The notes: a model not told the origin generated them from the sequence alone. 64,000 nucleotides of DNA from Arthrobacter sp. EM1 (GCF_029964055.1 NZ_CP124836.1:2790001-2854000); one strand, 5' to 3'. Shown: positions 9,166 through 18,442, counted from the stretch's first letter. Made by a program: numbers and translations.

Positions 9166-11301
9166 CTACCACTTGTTGCGGGGCTTGAAGCCGCCCTCGG
9201 TGCGCGGCTTGCGCGCGGCGTCGGTGCCGACGCCGCGCTCGTTGCGGTCGCTGAAGGAACGTCCGCCACGGTCCGCGGAGGACCGCTCGCCGTCGGTCTT
9301 GCGGAATTCGCGCTTGAAGCCGCCGTTACCCTTGAAGTTCCCCCCGCGGTCGCCGCCGCCGGAGTAACCGCCGCGGTCGCCACTACGGCTGCTGCTGCCC
9401 TGGTAGCCGCCACGCTCGCCGGAGGGCTTGCGTCCGTTGTCCAGTTCGAGGTGGATCAGTTCGCCGCCGATCCGGGTGCGGGACAGCGCCTTGAGCTGGT
9501 CGGCGCTGAGGTCCGCCGGGAGCTCCACGAGGGAGTGGTCCGCACGGATGTCGATGCCGCCGATCTGGGCCGAGGAGATGCCGCCTTCGTTGGCAATGGC
9601 GCCAACAATGGAACCCGGCATCACGCGCTGGCGGCGTCCGACGGCGATCCGGTAGGTGGCGTTGCCCTCGGTCAGGGTGCGGGTCGGGCCACGGGAGCCG
9701 AAGCCATCCTTGGCGCGTTCACGCTTCTGGAATTCCGGGGCTGCCGGCAGTTCCTTGACCAGGAGAGGCTGGCCGCCCTGAGCCATCACGGCCAGTGCGG
9801 CAGCGATCTCCGACGCCGGAACGTTGTGCTCTTCCTCATAGGAAGCGATGAGGTCGCGGAACGCCGCAACATCCTCGGAGGCGAGGGTTTCGGTGATCTT
9901 CTCCGCGAACTTGCCAAGGCGCAGGGTGTTGACCGATTCGGCGGTGGGCAGGTGCATCTGCTCCACCGGCTGGCGGGTCGCCTTCTCAATGGACCGGAGC
10001 AAGTACTTCTCCCGCGGGGTCATAAAGAGGATCGCGTCGCCGGAACGCCCTGCACGGCCGGTACGGCCGATGCGGTGCACATAGGACTCGGTGTCGTGCG
10101 GGATGTCGTAGTTGACCACGTGGCTGACGCGCTCAACGTCAAGGCCGCGGGCCGCGACGTCGGTGGCGACGAGGATGTCGATCTTGCCGTCACGCAGGGC
10201 CTCGACAGTTCGCTCACGCTGCTGCTGCGGGATGTCACCATTGATGGCAGCAGCCTGGAAGCCACGCGAGCGCAGCTTGTCGGCGAGGTCCTCGGTGGCC
10301 ATCTTGGTCCGGACGAAGGCGATGACGCCCTCGAACTCTTCGACCTCGAGGATGCGGGTCAGCGCATCGAGCTTGTGCGGGCCCATGACCTGCAGGTAAC
10401 GCTGGCGGGTGTTGGCGCCGGTGGTGGTCTTGGACTTGACCTGTACCTCGGCGGGGTTGTTCAGGTACTGCTTGGAGAGCCGACGGATCTGGCTCGGCAT
10501 CGTGGCGGAGAACAGCGCCACCTGGCGGCCCGCGGGGGTCTGCTGGAAGATCTGCTCCACGTCTTCGGCGAAGCCCATGCGGAGCATCTCGTCGGCCTCA
10601 TCCAGCACGAGGTACTGGAGCTCGGACAGATCCAGGGACCCCTTGGTGATGTGGTCGATCACGCGGCCGGGGGTACCGACAACAACCTGGGCGCCGCGGC
10701 GCAGGCCGTTGAGCTGGGGGCCGTAGGCGGAGCCGCCGTACACCGGAAGGACGGTGAAATCGTCGATGTGCTTGGCGTAGGAGGTGAACGCTTCGGCAAC
10801 CTGGAGCGCGAGCTCACGGGTCGGTGCGAGCACCAGGGCCTGGGTCTTGCGGGACGGGCCGTTGAGGTCGTGGAGCTCGGCCAGGCGGGACAGCGCCGGT
10901 ACTGCGAATGCTGCAGTCTTACCGGTACCGGTCTGGGCCAGGCCCACGACGTCGCGGCCTTCGAGCAGCAACGGAATGGTTGCTGCCTGGATCGGCGAAG
11001 GCTTCTCGTAGCCCACATCCTGCAGGGCGGCCAGGACACGGCCGTCAATGCCGAGGTCTACGAACTTGACGCCTTCGTCTTCGGCGTCGTCTTCCTTCGC
11101 CGGAGCTGATGCGGCTTCGGGCTTAGATTCGGTCTGCGGTGCGGCTTCGGCGGCGGCCGGAGCTTCGTGGTCCGCAGGCGCCTCGGTGAATTCCGGGGCG
11201 GAGCCGGCTGCGGGGGCAGCCGTTTCAGAAGTCTCGACGTCGACCTGGCTATTCTCGGTGGTGATTTCGGTGTCGACGGAGTTGTTCTGATTTTCGGGCA
11301 T
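9166..11301 (-). CDS. deaD: DEAD-box RNA helicase, DeaD/CsdA type
   Basis: This ATP-dependent RNA helicase of about 711 residues is likely used in ribosome assembly and RNA turnover, especially in the cold. In order it has an acidic, Ala/Glu-rich N-terminal arm (about 75 residues), the helicase core with AQTGTGKTAAF, VLDEADEML, SATMP and HRIGRTGRAGRSG, a DbpA-like RNA-binding domain, and a Gly/Arg-rich tail (GGYQGSSSRSGDRGGYSGGG). ATG 11301 (MPENQNNS) is preferred: AGGA lies about ten bases upstream. ATG 11322 (MDEDISPMPEN) is in frame and possible. The gene stands alone and has its own terminator. Confidence 0.93.
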   Translation of the reverse strand: MPENQNNSVDTEITTENSQVDVETSETAAPAAGSAPEFTEAPADHEAPAAAEAAPQTESKPEAASAPAKEDDAEDEGVKFVDLGIDGRVLAALQDVGYEKPSPIQAATIPLLLEGRDVVGLAQTGTGKTAAFAVPALSRLAELHDLNGPSRKTQALVLAPTRELALQVAEAFTSYAKHIDDFTVLPVYGGSAYGPQLNGLRRGAQVVVGTPGRVIDHITKGSLDLSELQYLVLDEADEMLRMGFAEDVEQIFQQTPAGRQVALFSATMPSQIRRLSKQYLNNPAEVQVKSKTTTGANTRQRYLQVMGPHKLDALTRILEVEEFEGVIAFVRTKMATEDLADKLRSRGFQAAAINGDIPQQQRERTVEALRDGKIDILVATDVAARGLDVERVSHVVNYDIPHDTESYVHRIGRTGRAGRSGDAILFMTPREKYLLRSIEKATRQPVEQMHLPTAESVNTLRLGKFAEKITETLASEDVAAFRDLIASYEEEHNVPASEIAAALAVMAQGGQPLLVKELPAAPEFQKRERAKDGFGSRGPTRTLTEGNATYRIAVGRRQRVMPGSIVGAIANEGGISSAQIGGIDIRADHSLVELPADLSADQLKALSRTRIGGELIHLELDNGRKPSGERGGYQGSSSRSGDRGGYSGGGDRGGNFKGNGGFKREFRKTDGERSSADRGGRSFSDRNERGVGTDAARKPRTEGGFKPRNKW

Positions 11302-11691
11302 AGGTGAAATATCCTCATCCATAGGGGCCAAGCGGCACAACCCGAGGTGAGCGGAGCCGCAGTACGCGTGACCTGAATCGCCGGACGTACTTGACCGGCC
11401 GGTCACATAGAAGCCCGGCGCTTTCGCAATCCCGTGGCAGGACTTCCCGCTGCATCTCTTGGCTGCTATCACAGCAGTCTGTACAGCGTTTTCTTTAGCC
11501 GGCTCTCCCTATGAAAATGCCCGCATCTCAATTGCGCGGGCCCCAACACTTACCAGTCTTGCCTCAAGAATTGGGCAGGAAATAAGGGATTTCCGGAGTG
11601 GGGGATACTTCAATCATAAAGCATGAATCCTCGCATGGGTAACCAGAGGGCCCGGAACAGCGGTGAGCTTGCGCACACGGGGCCCGCTGCC
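11302..11691. other. Intergenic region between helicase start and MOSC gene end
   Basis: This is about 390 bases without a gene. It should hold the helicase promoter and a long 5' leader, as is common for cold-shock helicases. A weak 6-bp stem lies at 11519-11541 (GCCCGC and GCGGGC). I see no clear regulatory motif. Confidence 0.5.
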
Positions 11692-12345
11692 CTACGCCCG
11701 GAGACGGAGCTGCAGCTTCTCGAATTCCCCGTGGTACTCAGGCTGGAGGCGGATCTCACCGTCGGCGTCGGCGTCACGCAGGGCCTCCATATCCTCGAAT
11801 GCCGGCTCGCTGAACCATTTACCGATCGTCACCCCGTGGCTGGGAACGAAGATCCGGTGGATGTGGTCCCCTGCCTGGATGCTGCCGACGCGCACTACCC
11901 GCAGATACGTTCCCACCCGCCCGGCATCGCCGAACCGCTTGGCCCAGTGCGGCTCTTGCATGCGGCGCTGGAACGTGGCGCAGGGCGTGCGCGGAGAAGT
12001 TACTTCAACTTCGACGTCGAGTCCGATCTTCCAGCGTTCCCCAATGACGGCGTTGGTTGCGCTGACGCCGGCGACGCGCAGGTTCTCACCAAAGGTCCCG
12101 GGCGGCAGTTCGCGGCCGAGCTCCGCTGCCCAGTAGTCGGCGTCGTCCTGGGAGTAGGCATAGAGCGCCTGGTCTTCGCCGCCGTGATGGATCCGGCTGG
12201 CCTGGATGTCACCGCGCAGTCCAAGCCTGTGCACCTTGACCGGCCCGGCCACCGGCCGTTTGTCGATGGCTGTCACGCCCACGCTTCCGGTGTCGTTCAG
12301 CAACTGGTGCACGCGGCAGACGGCGAAAACAGAGGCGGTGTCCAT
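11692..12345 (-). CDS. MOSC domain protein (YiiM-like)
   Basis: The 217-residue protein has a single MOSC domain, the fold of molybdenum cofactor sulphurases and of YiiM-type proteins that handle activated sulphur or detoxify N-hydroxylated compounds. Seen directly are HHGGEDQALYAYSQDDADYW, GTFGENLRV, and SPRTPCATFQRRM with the conserved cysteine. The frame is open far upstream, but ATG 12345 (MDTASVFAV) gives the family length and N-terminus. No molybdenum-cofactor genes are adjacent, so the substrate is unknown. Confidence 0.85.
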   Translation of the reverse strand: MDTASVFAVCRVHQLLNDTGSVGVTAIDKRPVAGPVKVHRLGLRGDIQASRIHHGGEDQALYAYSQDDADYWAAELGRELPPGTFGENLRVAGVSATNAVIGERWKIGLDVEVEVTSPRTPCATFQRRMQEPHWAKRFGDAGRVGTYLRVVRVGSIQAGDHIHRIFVPSHGVTIGKWFSEPAFEDMEALRDADADGEIRLQPEYHGEFEKLQLRLRA

Positions 12346-12400
12346 TTCACCAGTGTAGGCCCGGGCCGCACCGGCGTCGGAGACCGCCCGGGTTGTCATT

Positions 12401-12418
12401 TCGCGGCAGTGTTTGGCG
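12401..12418. repeat. Left copy of an 18-bp direct repeat
   Basis: The sequence tcgcggcagtgtttggcg occurs here and again, identically, at 12798-12815. The two copies bracket about 380 bases that contain a frameshifted membrane-protein remnant. Confidence 0.75.
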
Positions 12419-12745
12419 CAATCATCGCCATCAGTGCCGACTCGGCGGTAGTCCGCTTCATCGACCTGCGGGGTCTGGATCGCCGGCGTCAGGGAAGCGC
12501 GGCGCAGGACCAGAAGCCGGCACACCATGATGGCCAGGGCACAGAACACGCCGGCACTGGAGGCCATAATCCACGGGTAAGGCGCCTGGACATTGAGGTT
12601 TTCGGCGCCGAGGGCACACCGATGGTCTTCGGCGACCAGAAGAAGACGGGTGCGGACAGGCCCAGCACTGCGCCCATAAGCCACCGCAATCCGCGGTACC
12701 GGGCCGGGGCCTCCCGCAGGGTCCAGCCGAAGGCCGGCAGGCATG
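12419..12745 (-). pseudogene. Frameshifted small membrane protein remnant
   Basis: Two minus-strand frames together look like one small two-helix membrane protein. The first gives RWLMGAVLGLSAPVFF; the second continues AEDHRCALGAENLNVQ and IMASSAGVFCALAIMVCRLL. The switch falls near 12640 in a TTCTTC run, a likely one-base slip. No good start codon is seen upstream, and the second frame has no stop before the MOSC gene. A sequencing error is possible. I do not recognise the family, and boundaries are approximate. Confidence 0.45.
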
Positions 12746-12784
12746 CTACCTAGCTGCGATGCCGGGAACACCGGCGCTGCTCGG

Positions 12785-12868
12785 GCGAGTGGGCAGCTCG
12801 CGGCAGTGTTTGGCGAAACATTGCGGCGAACTGCCCACTGGCGACGGCGCGAGTGGGCAGCTCGCGGC
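12785..12868. repeat. Palindromic repeat cluster beside the GT87 gene
   Basis: A 20-bp unit, gcgagtgggcagctcgcggc, is found exactly at 12785-12804 and 12849-12868. An inverted, slightly diverged copy lies between them (gcggcgaactgcccac, 12823-12838). The arms can fold into long hairpins. The TAG stop of the GT87 gene lies two bases past the second copy, so the element may also end that transcript. It resembles a dispersed intergenic palindromic repeat. Confidence 0.75.
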
Positions 12869-12869
12869 G

Positions 12870-14156
12870 CTACGCCCCCGGGGCAGCCTGCGGGTGCAGC
12901 ACCGTCCGGGAAGGCCGGTACGCCAGCGCCCAGTAGATCAGAATGGCGATGCCGCAGAGCACCCCGAGGCTGGCCACGATCAGCTGCCACTGGGTCTGCG
13001 GGTCCTTACCCCACTCCGCTGCGCCCGCCAAGACCGAGAGGTACTTGGGCGTCAGGTAAAAAGAAAGCGCGGAGAACGCAACGATGATCCAGCCCGCACG
13101 GCGCATCCGCCCGTTCCTGGATGGCACCCGCCGGATCGCGAAGCCCATGCCGGGCAGGGCGACAGCCATCCATACCCAGTGGTGGGACCAGGAAACCGGG
13201 CTGACCAGGAGCATCAGCACGGCGGTTGCCGAGACGGCGACCAGGTTTTCGTCCGCGGCCACGGCCCGCGTGATCACAAGTGCTGTGATCGCAGCCAGTG
13301 CCAGGGCCAGCACCAGCCACAACACGCTGGTCACGCCGGAATCCGGCAGCCCCAGGTGCAGCAGCAAGCCCTTGACCGAAAGATTGTCCACGTATGCGGG
13401 CCCACCGATTCGACCGGTGTCAGGCAGGATCTTGGTCCAAAAGGTGAGCGAGGCCGTCGGCAGCACGGCCCAGGCGAGGCCGATGGAACCGAAGAAGCCG
13501 GCCGCCATCCAGGCGAGGGCTTTGAAATCGCGGCGGACCAGGAAGTAGAGCCCGAACGCGAGCGGAGTCAGCTTGATGCCCGCAGCCATGCCGATCAGCA
13601 AGCCGGCGGGCCAGCGGATATGCCCGGCACGGGCTTTGCCGTAGAGCGCGAAGTCGGCCAGGATCAGACCCATCAGAATGATGTTGATCTGGCCAAAGTC
13701 GAAAGTGTCCCGCCAGGGCCCCAACAGCAGGATCGCTGCCGTGCCGGCCAGGGCCATTGTCCGGAAACGCCAGTCCGCGAATGCGTTCCGCCAGTTGCCG
13801 GGGCGGAAGTAGTGCCGCGCCAGCCAGGCGGCCAAGACAGCGGCGCCCAGCAGTGCCGTGCAGGTGAACAAGAGACTCCCGCCGCCCTGGCCCAGTGTCG
13901 CCATGGCCGCGAACAGCAGCGCCGCGAATGGCGGGTACGTGAACGGCAGCCCGTCCCGCGCCGCGTACAGCTCGTTGACGCCGATTTCCCCGGTCTGCAG
14001 CACCCGGCTGCCGCCGTAGAAGTAAACCTCAAAGTCATTCATCAGCGGAATATACGCCGAATACAGCACCACCAGCGCGAGGCCGACGGCGAGCGCGCCG
14101 GCCGCCGTCGCGAGCCAGCCGCGGGTGGTTGAGGACGTGGCAGTGGTGGTGGTCAC
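12870..14156 (-). CDS. GT87-type polyprenol-phosphate mannosyltransferase, membrane protein
   Basis: The 428-residue protein is almost entirely hydrophobic, with about ten or more predicted membrane helices. An early Asp-containing loop, LMNDFEVYFYGG, carries the acidic residue expected in this C-type glycosyltransferase fold (alpha-1,2-mannosyltransferase, PimE-like, formerly DUF2029). Other marks are FTYPPFAALL, FGQINIILMGLIL, GIKLTPL and SPVSWSHHWVW. The start is GTG 14156 (MTTTTATS). The predicted role is transfer of mannose from a polyprenyl carrier to a cell-envelope glycolipid; the acceptor cannot be told. It starts six bases after metB ends on the same strand, so it may be co-transcribed. 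Confidence 0.87.
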   Translation of the reverse strand: MTTTTATSSTTRGWLATAAGALAVGLALVVLYSAYIPLMNDFEVYFYGGSRVLQTGEIGVNELYAARDGLPFTYPPFAALLFAAMATLGQGGGSLLFTCTALLGAAVLAAWLARHYFRPGNWRNAFADWRFRTMALAGTAAILLLGPWRDTFDFGQINIILMGLILADFALYGKARAGHIRWPAGLLIGMAAGIKLTPLAFGLYFLVRRDFKALAWMAAGFFGSIGLAWAVLPTASLTFWTKILPDTGRIGGPAYVDNLSVKGLLLHLGLPDSGVTSVLWLVLALALAAITALVITRAVAADENLVAVSATAVLMLLVSPVSWSHHWVWMAVALPGMGFAIRRVPSRNGRMRRAGWIIVAFSALSFYLTPKYLSVLAGAAEWGKDPQTQWQLIVASLGVLCGIAILIYWALAYRPSRTVLHPQAAPGA

Positions 14157-14162
14157 GGGTGG

Positions 14163-15365
14163 TTAGCTGCCTGACCCGCCGGTCTGGGACGCAATCTGTG
14201 AGAAAGCCTGCTCCAGGTCAGCGATCAGGTCCTCAACATCCTCGATGCCGCAGGAGAGCCGAATCAGGTTGACGGGGACGGCCAATTCGGTGCCCTTGAC
14301 CGAGGCATGGGTCATTTCCGACGGGTAATTCACCAGCGATTCGATGCCGCCGAGGGACTCCGCGAGGGTGAACACGGAAGTCGACTCGGCCACCTTGCGC
14401 GCCGCCGCCTCGCCGCCCTTGAACTGCACGGAGATCATGCCGCCGAACTTCTTCATCTGCCTCCGGGCGAGCTCGTGGCCGGGGTGTGAGGGCAGTCCCG
14501 GGTAGAGTACGGCTTCCACTTCGGGGCGCTGCAGCAGCCACTCGGCCACGGCCTGGGCGTTGTCGCTGTGCCGGTCCATCCGGACGCCGAGGGTCTTGAG
14601 CCCGCGGGTGGTGAGGAAAGCATCCATCGGGCCGGAGACGGCGCCGACGGCAAACTGCACAAAGCCGATCTTCTCGGCCAGGTCCGCGTCGTTGACGATG
14701 ATGGCACCGCCGACAACGTCCGAGTGCCCGCCGATGTACTTGGTAGTGGAATGCACCACAATGTCGGCGCCGAGGCCCAGCGGGTTCTGCAGGTACGGCG
14801 AGGCGAAGGTGTTGTCCACTACCAGGAGGGCTCCGGCGTCGTGCGCCACCTTGGCGAGCGCCGCGATGTCGGTGATCTTCATCATCGGGTTCGACGGCGT
14901 CTCCACCCACACGAGCCGGGTTTTGTGGGCCGCCACGGCCGTCGCCACGGCGTCAAGACTGGACATGTCCACCGGAGTGTTGCCAATTCCCCACTCCCCC
15001 AGAACCCGGCTGATCAGCCGGTAGGTGCCGCCGTAAGCGTCGTTGCCCAGCACAATGTGGTCGCCGGGGCGGGTCAGCGCACGGATCATGGAGTCCTCGG
15101 CGGCCAGACCGGAGCTGAAGGAGAAGGCAGCGGAGCCGCCTTCCAGCGCGGCGAGCTGTTCCTGCAGTGAATCCCGGGTGGGGTTGGTTCCGCGCCCGTA
15201 CTCGTAGCCGGACCGTAGACCGCCGATCCCGTCCTGGGCGTAGGTGGAGGAGAAGTGCACGGGCGGCACAACGGCGCCGGTCCGCGGCTCGAACGCCTGG
15301 CCAGCGTGCACGGCGCGGGTGTTGAAGCCTGGGTTCTTTGAGGAGGAGTTGGCTGGCAAAGACAT
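14163..15365 (-). CDS. metB: Cystathionine gamma-synthase / gamma-lyase family enzyme
   Basis: This is a 400-residue PLP enzyme of the Cys/Met metabolism family. The cofactor lysine lies in STTKYIGGHSDVVGG, and YEYGRGTNPTRDSL near the N-terminus is typical. ATG 15365 is chosen because AAAGGA lies seven bases upstream. The gene lies just downstream of cystathionine beta-synthase on the same strand, the arrangement seen in mycobacteria. Sequence alone does not separate synthase from lyase activity; beside cbs a role in reverse transsulphuration (cystathionine to cysteine) is at least as likely as methionine synthesis. Confidence 0.9.
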   Translation of the reverse strand: MSLPANSSSKNPGFNTRAVHAGQAFEPRTGAVVPPVHFSSTYAQDGIGGLRSGYEYGRGTNPTRDSLQEQLAALEGGSAAFSFSSGLAAEDSMIRALTRPGDHIVLGNDAYGGTYRLISRVLGEWGIGNTPVDMSSLDAVATAVAAHKTRLVWVETPSNPMMKITDIAALAKVAHDAGALLVVDNTFASPYLQNPLGLGADIVVHSTTKYIGGHSDVVGGAIIVNDADLAEKIGFVQFAVGAVSGPMDAFLTTRGLKTLGVRMDRHSDNAQAVAEWLLQRPEVEAVLYPGLPSHPGHELARRQMKKFGGMISVQFKGGEAAARKVAESTSVFTLAESLGGIESLVNYPSEMTHASVKGTELAVPVNLIRLSCGIEDVEDLIADLEQAFSQIASQTGGSGS

Positions 15366-15386
15366 GTGCGTTCCTTTCGGCCGGCG

Positions 15387-15417
15387 GGCGGGGCATGCTG
15401 CAACGGCATGCCCCGCC
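15387..15417 (-). terminator. Hairpin between cbs and metB
   Basis: A perfect 12-bp stem (GGCGGGGCATGC with GCATGCCCCGCC) and a seven-base loop fill most of the gap between the cbs stop and the metB ribosome-binding site. There is no T tract. It may be a partial terminator or may tune metB expression relative to cbs. Confidence 0.6.
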
Positions 15418-15423
15418 ACCGGG

Positions 15424-16809
15424 TCAGTTGCTGAGGTAGGCGAGCAGGTCGTGGCGGGTCAGGATCCCCACCGGAGCGCCGACGAACGTCACCATCAGGG
15501 TGTCGGCGCCGGAGAGGAGATCGCGGGCGGTCGAGATGGATTCCAGCGAGCCGATGACCGGCAGCCGGGCCTCCATGTGTTCGGAAATCTTGTCGGAGAG
15601 CTTGGCTTCGCCCCGGAAGAGCTTCGCGGTCAAGGTGCGTTCGTCAACCGCCCCCAGCACCTCGCCCATCACGACCGGCGGCTCCTGGGAGAGCACCGGG
15701 ATGTGCGAGACGCCGTACTCATTCATGATGTTGATAACGTCGCGGACGCTTTCGGTGGGGTGGATATGCACAAGGTCCGGCAGCTCGCCGGTCTTGGACT
15801 TGAGGACCTCGCCCACCGACGCTTCGTCCCCGCCGGCGAGGAAGCCGTACGAGCGCATCCACTGGTCGTTGAAGATCTTGGCTAGGTAACCGCGGCCGGA
15901 GTCCGGCAGGACCACCACAACGACGGCGTCATCGGGCAGGTCCCTGGCGACCTGCAGCGCGGCCACGACTGCCATGCCGGAGGACCCGCCCACCAGCAGG
16001 CCTTCTTCCCGGGCCAGCCGGCGGGTCATCTCAAATGAGTCGGCATCGCTCACGGCGATGACGGCGTCGGCGACGGTTTTGTCATAGTTGGCGGGCCACA
16101 TGTCCTCACCGACACCCTCGACGAAGTACGGCCGTCCGGTGCCGCCGGAGTAGACCGAACCTGCCGGATCAGCGCCGATGATCTTGACCACCCCGCCGTC
16201 GGCCGCCGCCCGGCCGGCCGAGACGTCCTTGAGGTACCGGCCGGTACCGGTGATGGTGCCGCCGGTACCGGCACCAATCACACAGTGCGTGATCCGGCCG
16301 TCCGTGTCGGCCCAGATTTCCGGGCCGGTCGATTCGTAGTGGCTGGCCGGGGCGGCCGGGTTGGAAAACTGATCGGGCTTATAGGCGCCGGGGATTTCGG
16401 TCACCAGCCGGTCCGAGACGCCGTAGTAGCTGTGCGGGCTGTCAGGGGCGACGGCGGTGGGAGTCACCACAACCTCGGCGCCGTAGGCCCGGAGGACGGC
16501 GCGCTTGTCCTCGCCGACCTTGTCCGGCACGACAAAAATGCACCGGTAGCCCTTCTGCTGGGCTACGAGGGCCAGTCCCACACCGGTGTTGCCGGAGGTG
16601 GGTTCCACGATGGTGCCGCCGGGCAGGAGCTTGCCGGTGCGTTCGGCCTCCTCGATCATCTTCACCGCGATGCGGTCCTTGATGGAACCGCCGGGGTTCA
16701 GGTATTCCAGCTTCACCAGGACCGTGGCCCCGATGCCGTCGGTAACGTGGTGCAGCTTGACGAGCGGCGTATTGCCGATGAGGTCCAGAACGGACTGGGC
16801 GTACTTCAT
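15424..16809 (-). CDS. cbs: Cystathionine beta-synthase
   Basis: The 461-residue enzyme joins serine and homocysteine to cystathionine. The N-terminal fold-type II PLP domain has the cofactor lysine in NPGGSIKDRIA, the phosphate loop GAGTGGTITGTG and PTSGNTGVGLALVA. Two CBS domains follow from about residue 335 (SVRDVINIMNEYGVSHIPVL, then ISTARDLLSGADTLMVTFVG). There is no N-terminal haem region. The start ATG 16809 faces the divergent permease across about 78 bases. With metB it would form a reverse transsulphuration route. Confidence 0.92.
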   Translation of the reverse strand: MKYAQSVLDLIGNTPLVKLHHVTDGIGATVLVKLEYLNPGGSIKDRIAVKMIEEAERTGKLLPGGTIVEPTSGNTGVGLALVAQQKGYRCIFVVPDKVGEDKRAVLRAYGAEVVVTPTAVAPDSPHSYYGVSDRLVTEIPGAYKPDQFSNPAAPASHYESTGPEIWADTDGRITHCVIGAGTGGTITGTGRYLKDVSAGRAAADGGVVKIIGADPAGSVYSGGTGRPYFVEGVGEDMWPANYDKTVADAVIAVSDADSFEMTRRLAREEGLLVGGSSGMAVVAALQVARDLPDDAVVVVVLPDSGRGYLAKIFNDQWMRSYGFLAGGDEASVGEVLKSKTGELPDLVHIHPTESVRDVINIMNEYGVSHIPVLSQEPPVVMGEVLGAVDERTLTAKLFRGEAKLSDKISEHMEARLPVIGSLESISTARDLLSGADTLMVTFVGAPVGILTRHDLLAYLSN

Positions 16810-16887
16810 AGATACAAAGTTACCGTCTCCGCGGACCGCGGGACGTCGGGGCAGTCATCCGGCGCATCCGGGTGCGAAGATTATCCG

Positions 16888-18075
16888 GTGACGAGCATGC
16901 GCTGGCCCAGGGAATTGAACGACCATCTGCTCCCCGCCGGCATGCTGGCCGCGGGCACCGCCGTGCTACTCACCGGATTGTTGCCCTGGCCCGCGTTCGA
17001 GGCCCTGGCCGCCCGCACCGTCCCGGTGCTGGCCTTTGTGGTAGCCATGTCCCTCGTGACCGAAATGGTTGACGACGCCGGCCTGTTCCGGGTCGTGACG
17101 GAGCGGCTTGCGGTGCTGGGCCGGGGGCGGGTCTTCCTGCTGTGGCTGCTGGTGATCGGCCTGGCCACCGTCTCCACAGTGTTCCTGTCCCTGGATACAA
17201 CTGCCGTGCTCGTGACCCCGGTCGTTGTGCTGCTGGCCATCCACGCCCGGATCCCGCCGCTGCCGTTTGCGCTGACAACGGTCTGGTTGGCCAACACCGC
17301 ATCGCTGTTGCTGCCGGTGTCGAACCTGACGAATCTGCTGGCCCAGGACCGGCTGAAGCTCAGCCCGGCCGCCTTTGCCGGCCTCGTCTGGGCGCCGGCG
17401 CTGGTGGGGATCCTGGTCCCGATCGGGTTGCTGTGGCTGGCGTTCCGGAAGGACCTGGCCGGCCGCTACATTCCACAGCCAGCCGGCAAGGCACGGGACA
17501 GGCTTTTGCTGTACTTGGCGTCGGGGGTGATGGTGCTGCTGCTGCCCGCCCTCGTCTCCGGCGTTCCCGTGCAGCTCCCGGCGATCACGGCGGCGGCGGT
17601 CCTGCTGGGCCTCTTTCTCTGGCGCCGTCGCGCGGCGCTGCGCTGGTCCATGATCCCCTGGCGGCCGCTTAGCCTCACCGCCGGGCTGTTTATGGTGGTC
17701 GAAGCCCTGCACGCCCAAGGCCTCACGCGGTTCCTGTCCGGAATCGCCGGGTCAGGCGAGGGTCTTCCGGCGCTGCTGCAGCTCGCGGGAATCGGCGTTG
17801 GGTTGGCGAACGCGGCGAACAACCTGCCGGCCTACCTGGCGCTGGAACCGGCAGGCGACTCGCCGGTGCGGCTCGCGGCCCTGCTCCTCGGGGTGAACCT
17901 CGGCCCGCTGGTAACCCCGTGGGCGTCCCTGGCCACTCTCCTCTGGCACGAACGGCTGCGCACCCTCAACGTCGAGATCCGCTGGGGCGGGTTCGCGGTC
18001 GCAGGCCTCGCCGCCGTCGTCCTCACCGTGCCCCTAGCGGTTGTGGCACTCTGGCTGACCACGGGAATGCACTGA
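16888..18075 (+). CDS. ArsB/SLC13-like anion permease
   Basis: The 395-residue membrane protein has about eleven hydrophobic segments. SLDTTAVLVTPVVVLL, NTASLLLPVSNLTNLL and NAANNLPAYLAL are the paired helical hairpins with Asn/Ser/Thr typical of the ion transporter superfamily (ArsB, SLC13, NhaD). GTG 16888 is the likely start; ATG 16897 is three codons inside. No arsR or arsC is adjacent, so an arsenite role is unsupported and the substrate is open. It is divergent from cbs. Confidence 0.82.
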   Translation: MTSMRWPRELNDHLLPAGMLAAGTAVLLTGLLPWPAFEALAARTVPVLAFVVAMSLVTEMVDDAGLFRVVTERLAVLGRGRVFLLWLLVIGLATVSTVFLSLDTTAVLVTPVVVLLAIHARIPPLPFALTTVWLANTASLLLPVSNLTNLLAQDRLKLSPAAFAGLVWAPALVGILVPIGLLWLAFRKDLAGRYIPQPAGKARDRLLLYLASGVMVLLLPALVSGVPVQLPAITAAAVLLGLFLWRRRAALRWSMIPWRPLSLTAGLFMVVEALHAQGLTRFLSGIAGSGEGLPALLQLAGIGVGLANAANNLPAYLALEPAGDSPVRLAALLLGVNLGPLVTPWASLATLLWHERLRTLNVEIRWGGFAVAGLAAVVLTVPLAVVALWLTTGMH

Positions 18076-18279
18076 TCACAGCGGCCGGGGAGCCGGCGCT
18101 TCCGCGCGCCGAGGCGTTTTGCCACAGTCCTGGAACGTTGCCCTCGGTGTCCTTGAAGTACGCGTTCCATCCATCTCCGGCAGTACCTGAAACTCCCAGC
18201 CGAAAATCGACCTGTAGAACTCCCGTGCGCGGTGCTCGTCGTCAGCGGGGATCTCAAAATGTACTACTCCACCAGCCAT
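18076..18279 (-). pseudogene. VOC (glyoxalase-like) gene with an internal deletion
   Basis: The N-terminus is intact ([18 protein letters not shown], then [12 protein letters not shown]), after which the frame turns into nonsense. In a shifted frame, starting within ten codons, the family's C-terminal motif appears: [18 protein letters not shown]. The middle, roughly 60 or more residues, is gone and the two ends are joined out of frame at about 18170. It cannot make a full VOC fold. The start codon and N-terminal sequence look unchanged, so the event may be recent, or it may be an assembly error. Confidence 0.82.
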
Positions 18280-18442
18280 TACGTTCTCCTAGGAACAAGG
18301 ATTCGGGCCAGGGGCGGGCGTACGCGGCCAGCCCCACAGCCGGAATCTAACCCCGCCGGCCCGGGACGTTAAGGGCCCTGCGGGGCGGGCCGCCGGCGGC
18401 CAAGATGCGGTCGCCGCTGGCCGTGCGTGGAATCATTGTCGG

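Noticed and set aside
8614..11109. A long plus-strand open frame across the helicase gene
   Set aside because: It is the reverse strand of the DEAD-box helicase and only its first part contains a real (decayed) aldehyde dehydrogenase piece. The rest has no family motifs.
16888..18075. Calling the permease an arsenite exporter
   Set aside because: The fold fits the ArsB group, but no arsR, arsC or arsenic gene lies beside it; the ArsR-type gene at 27.5 kb is not linked and lacks metal-site cysteines.
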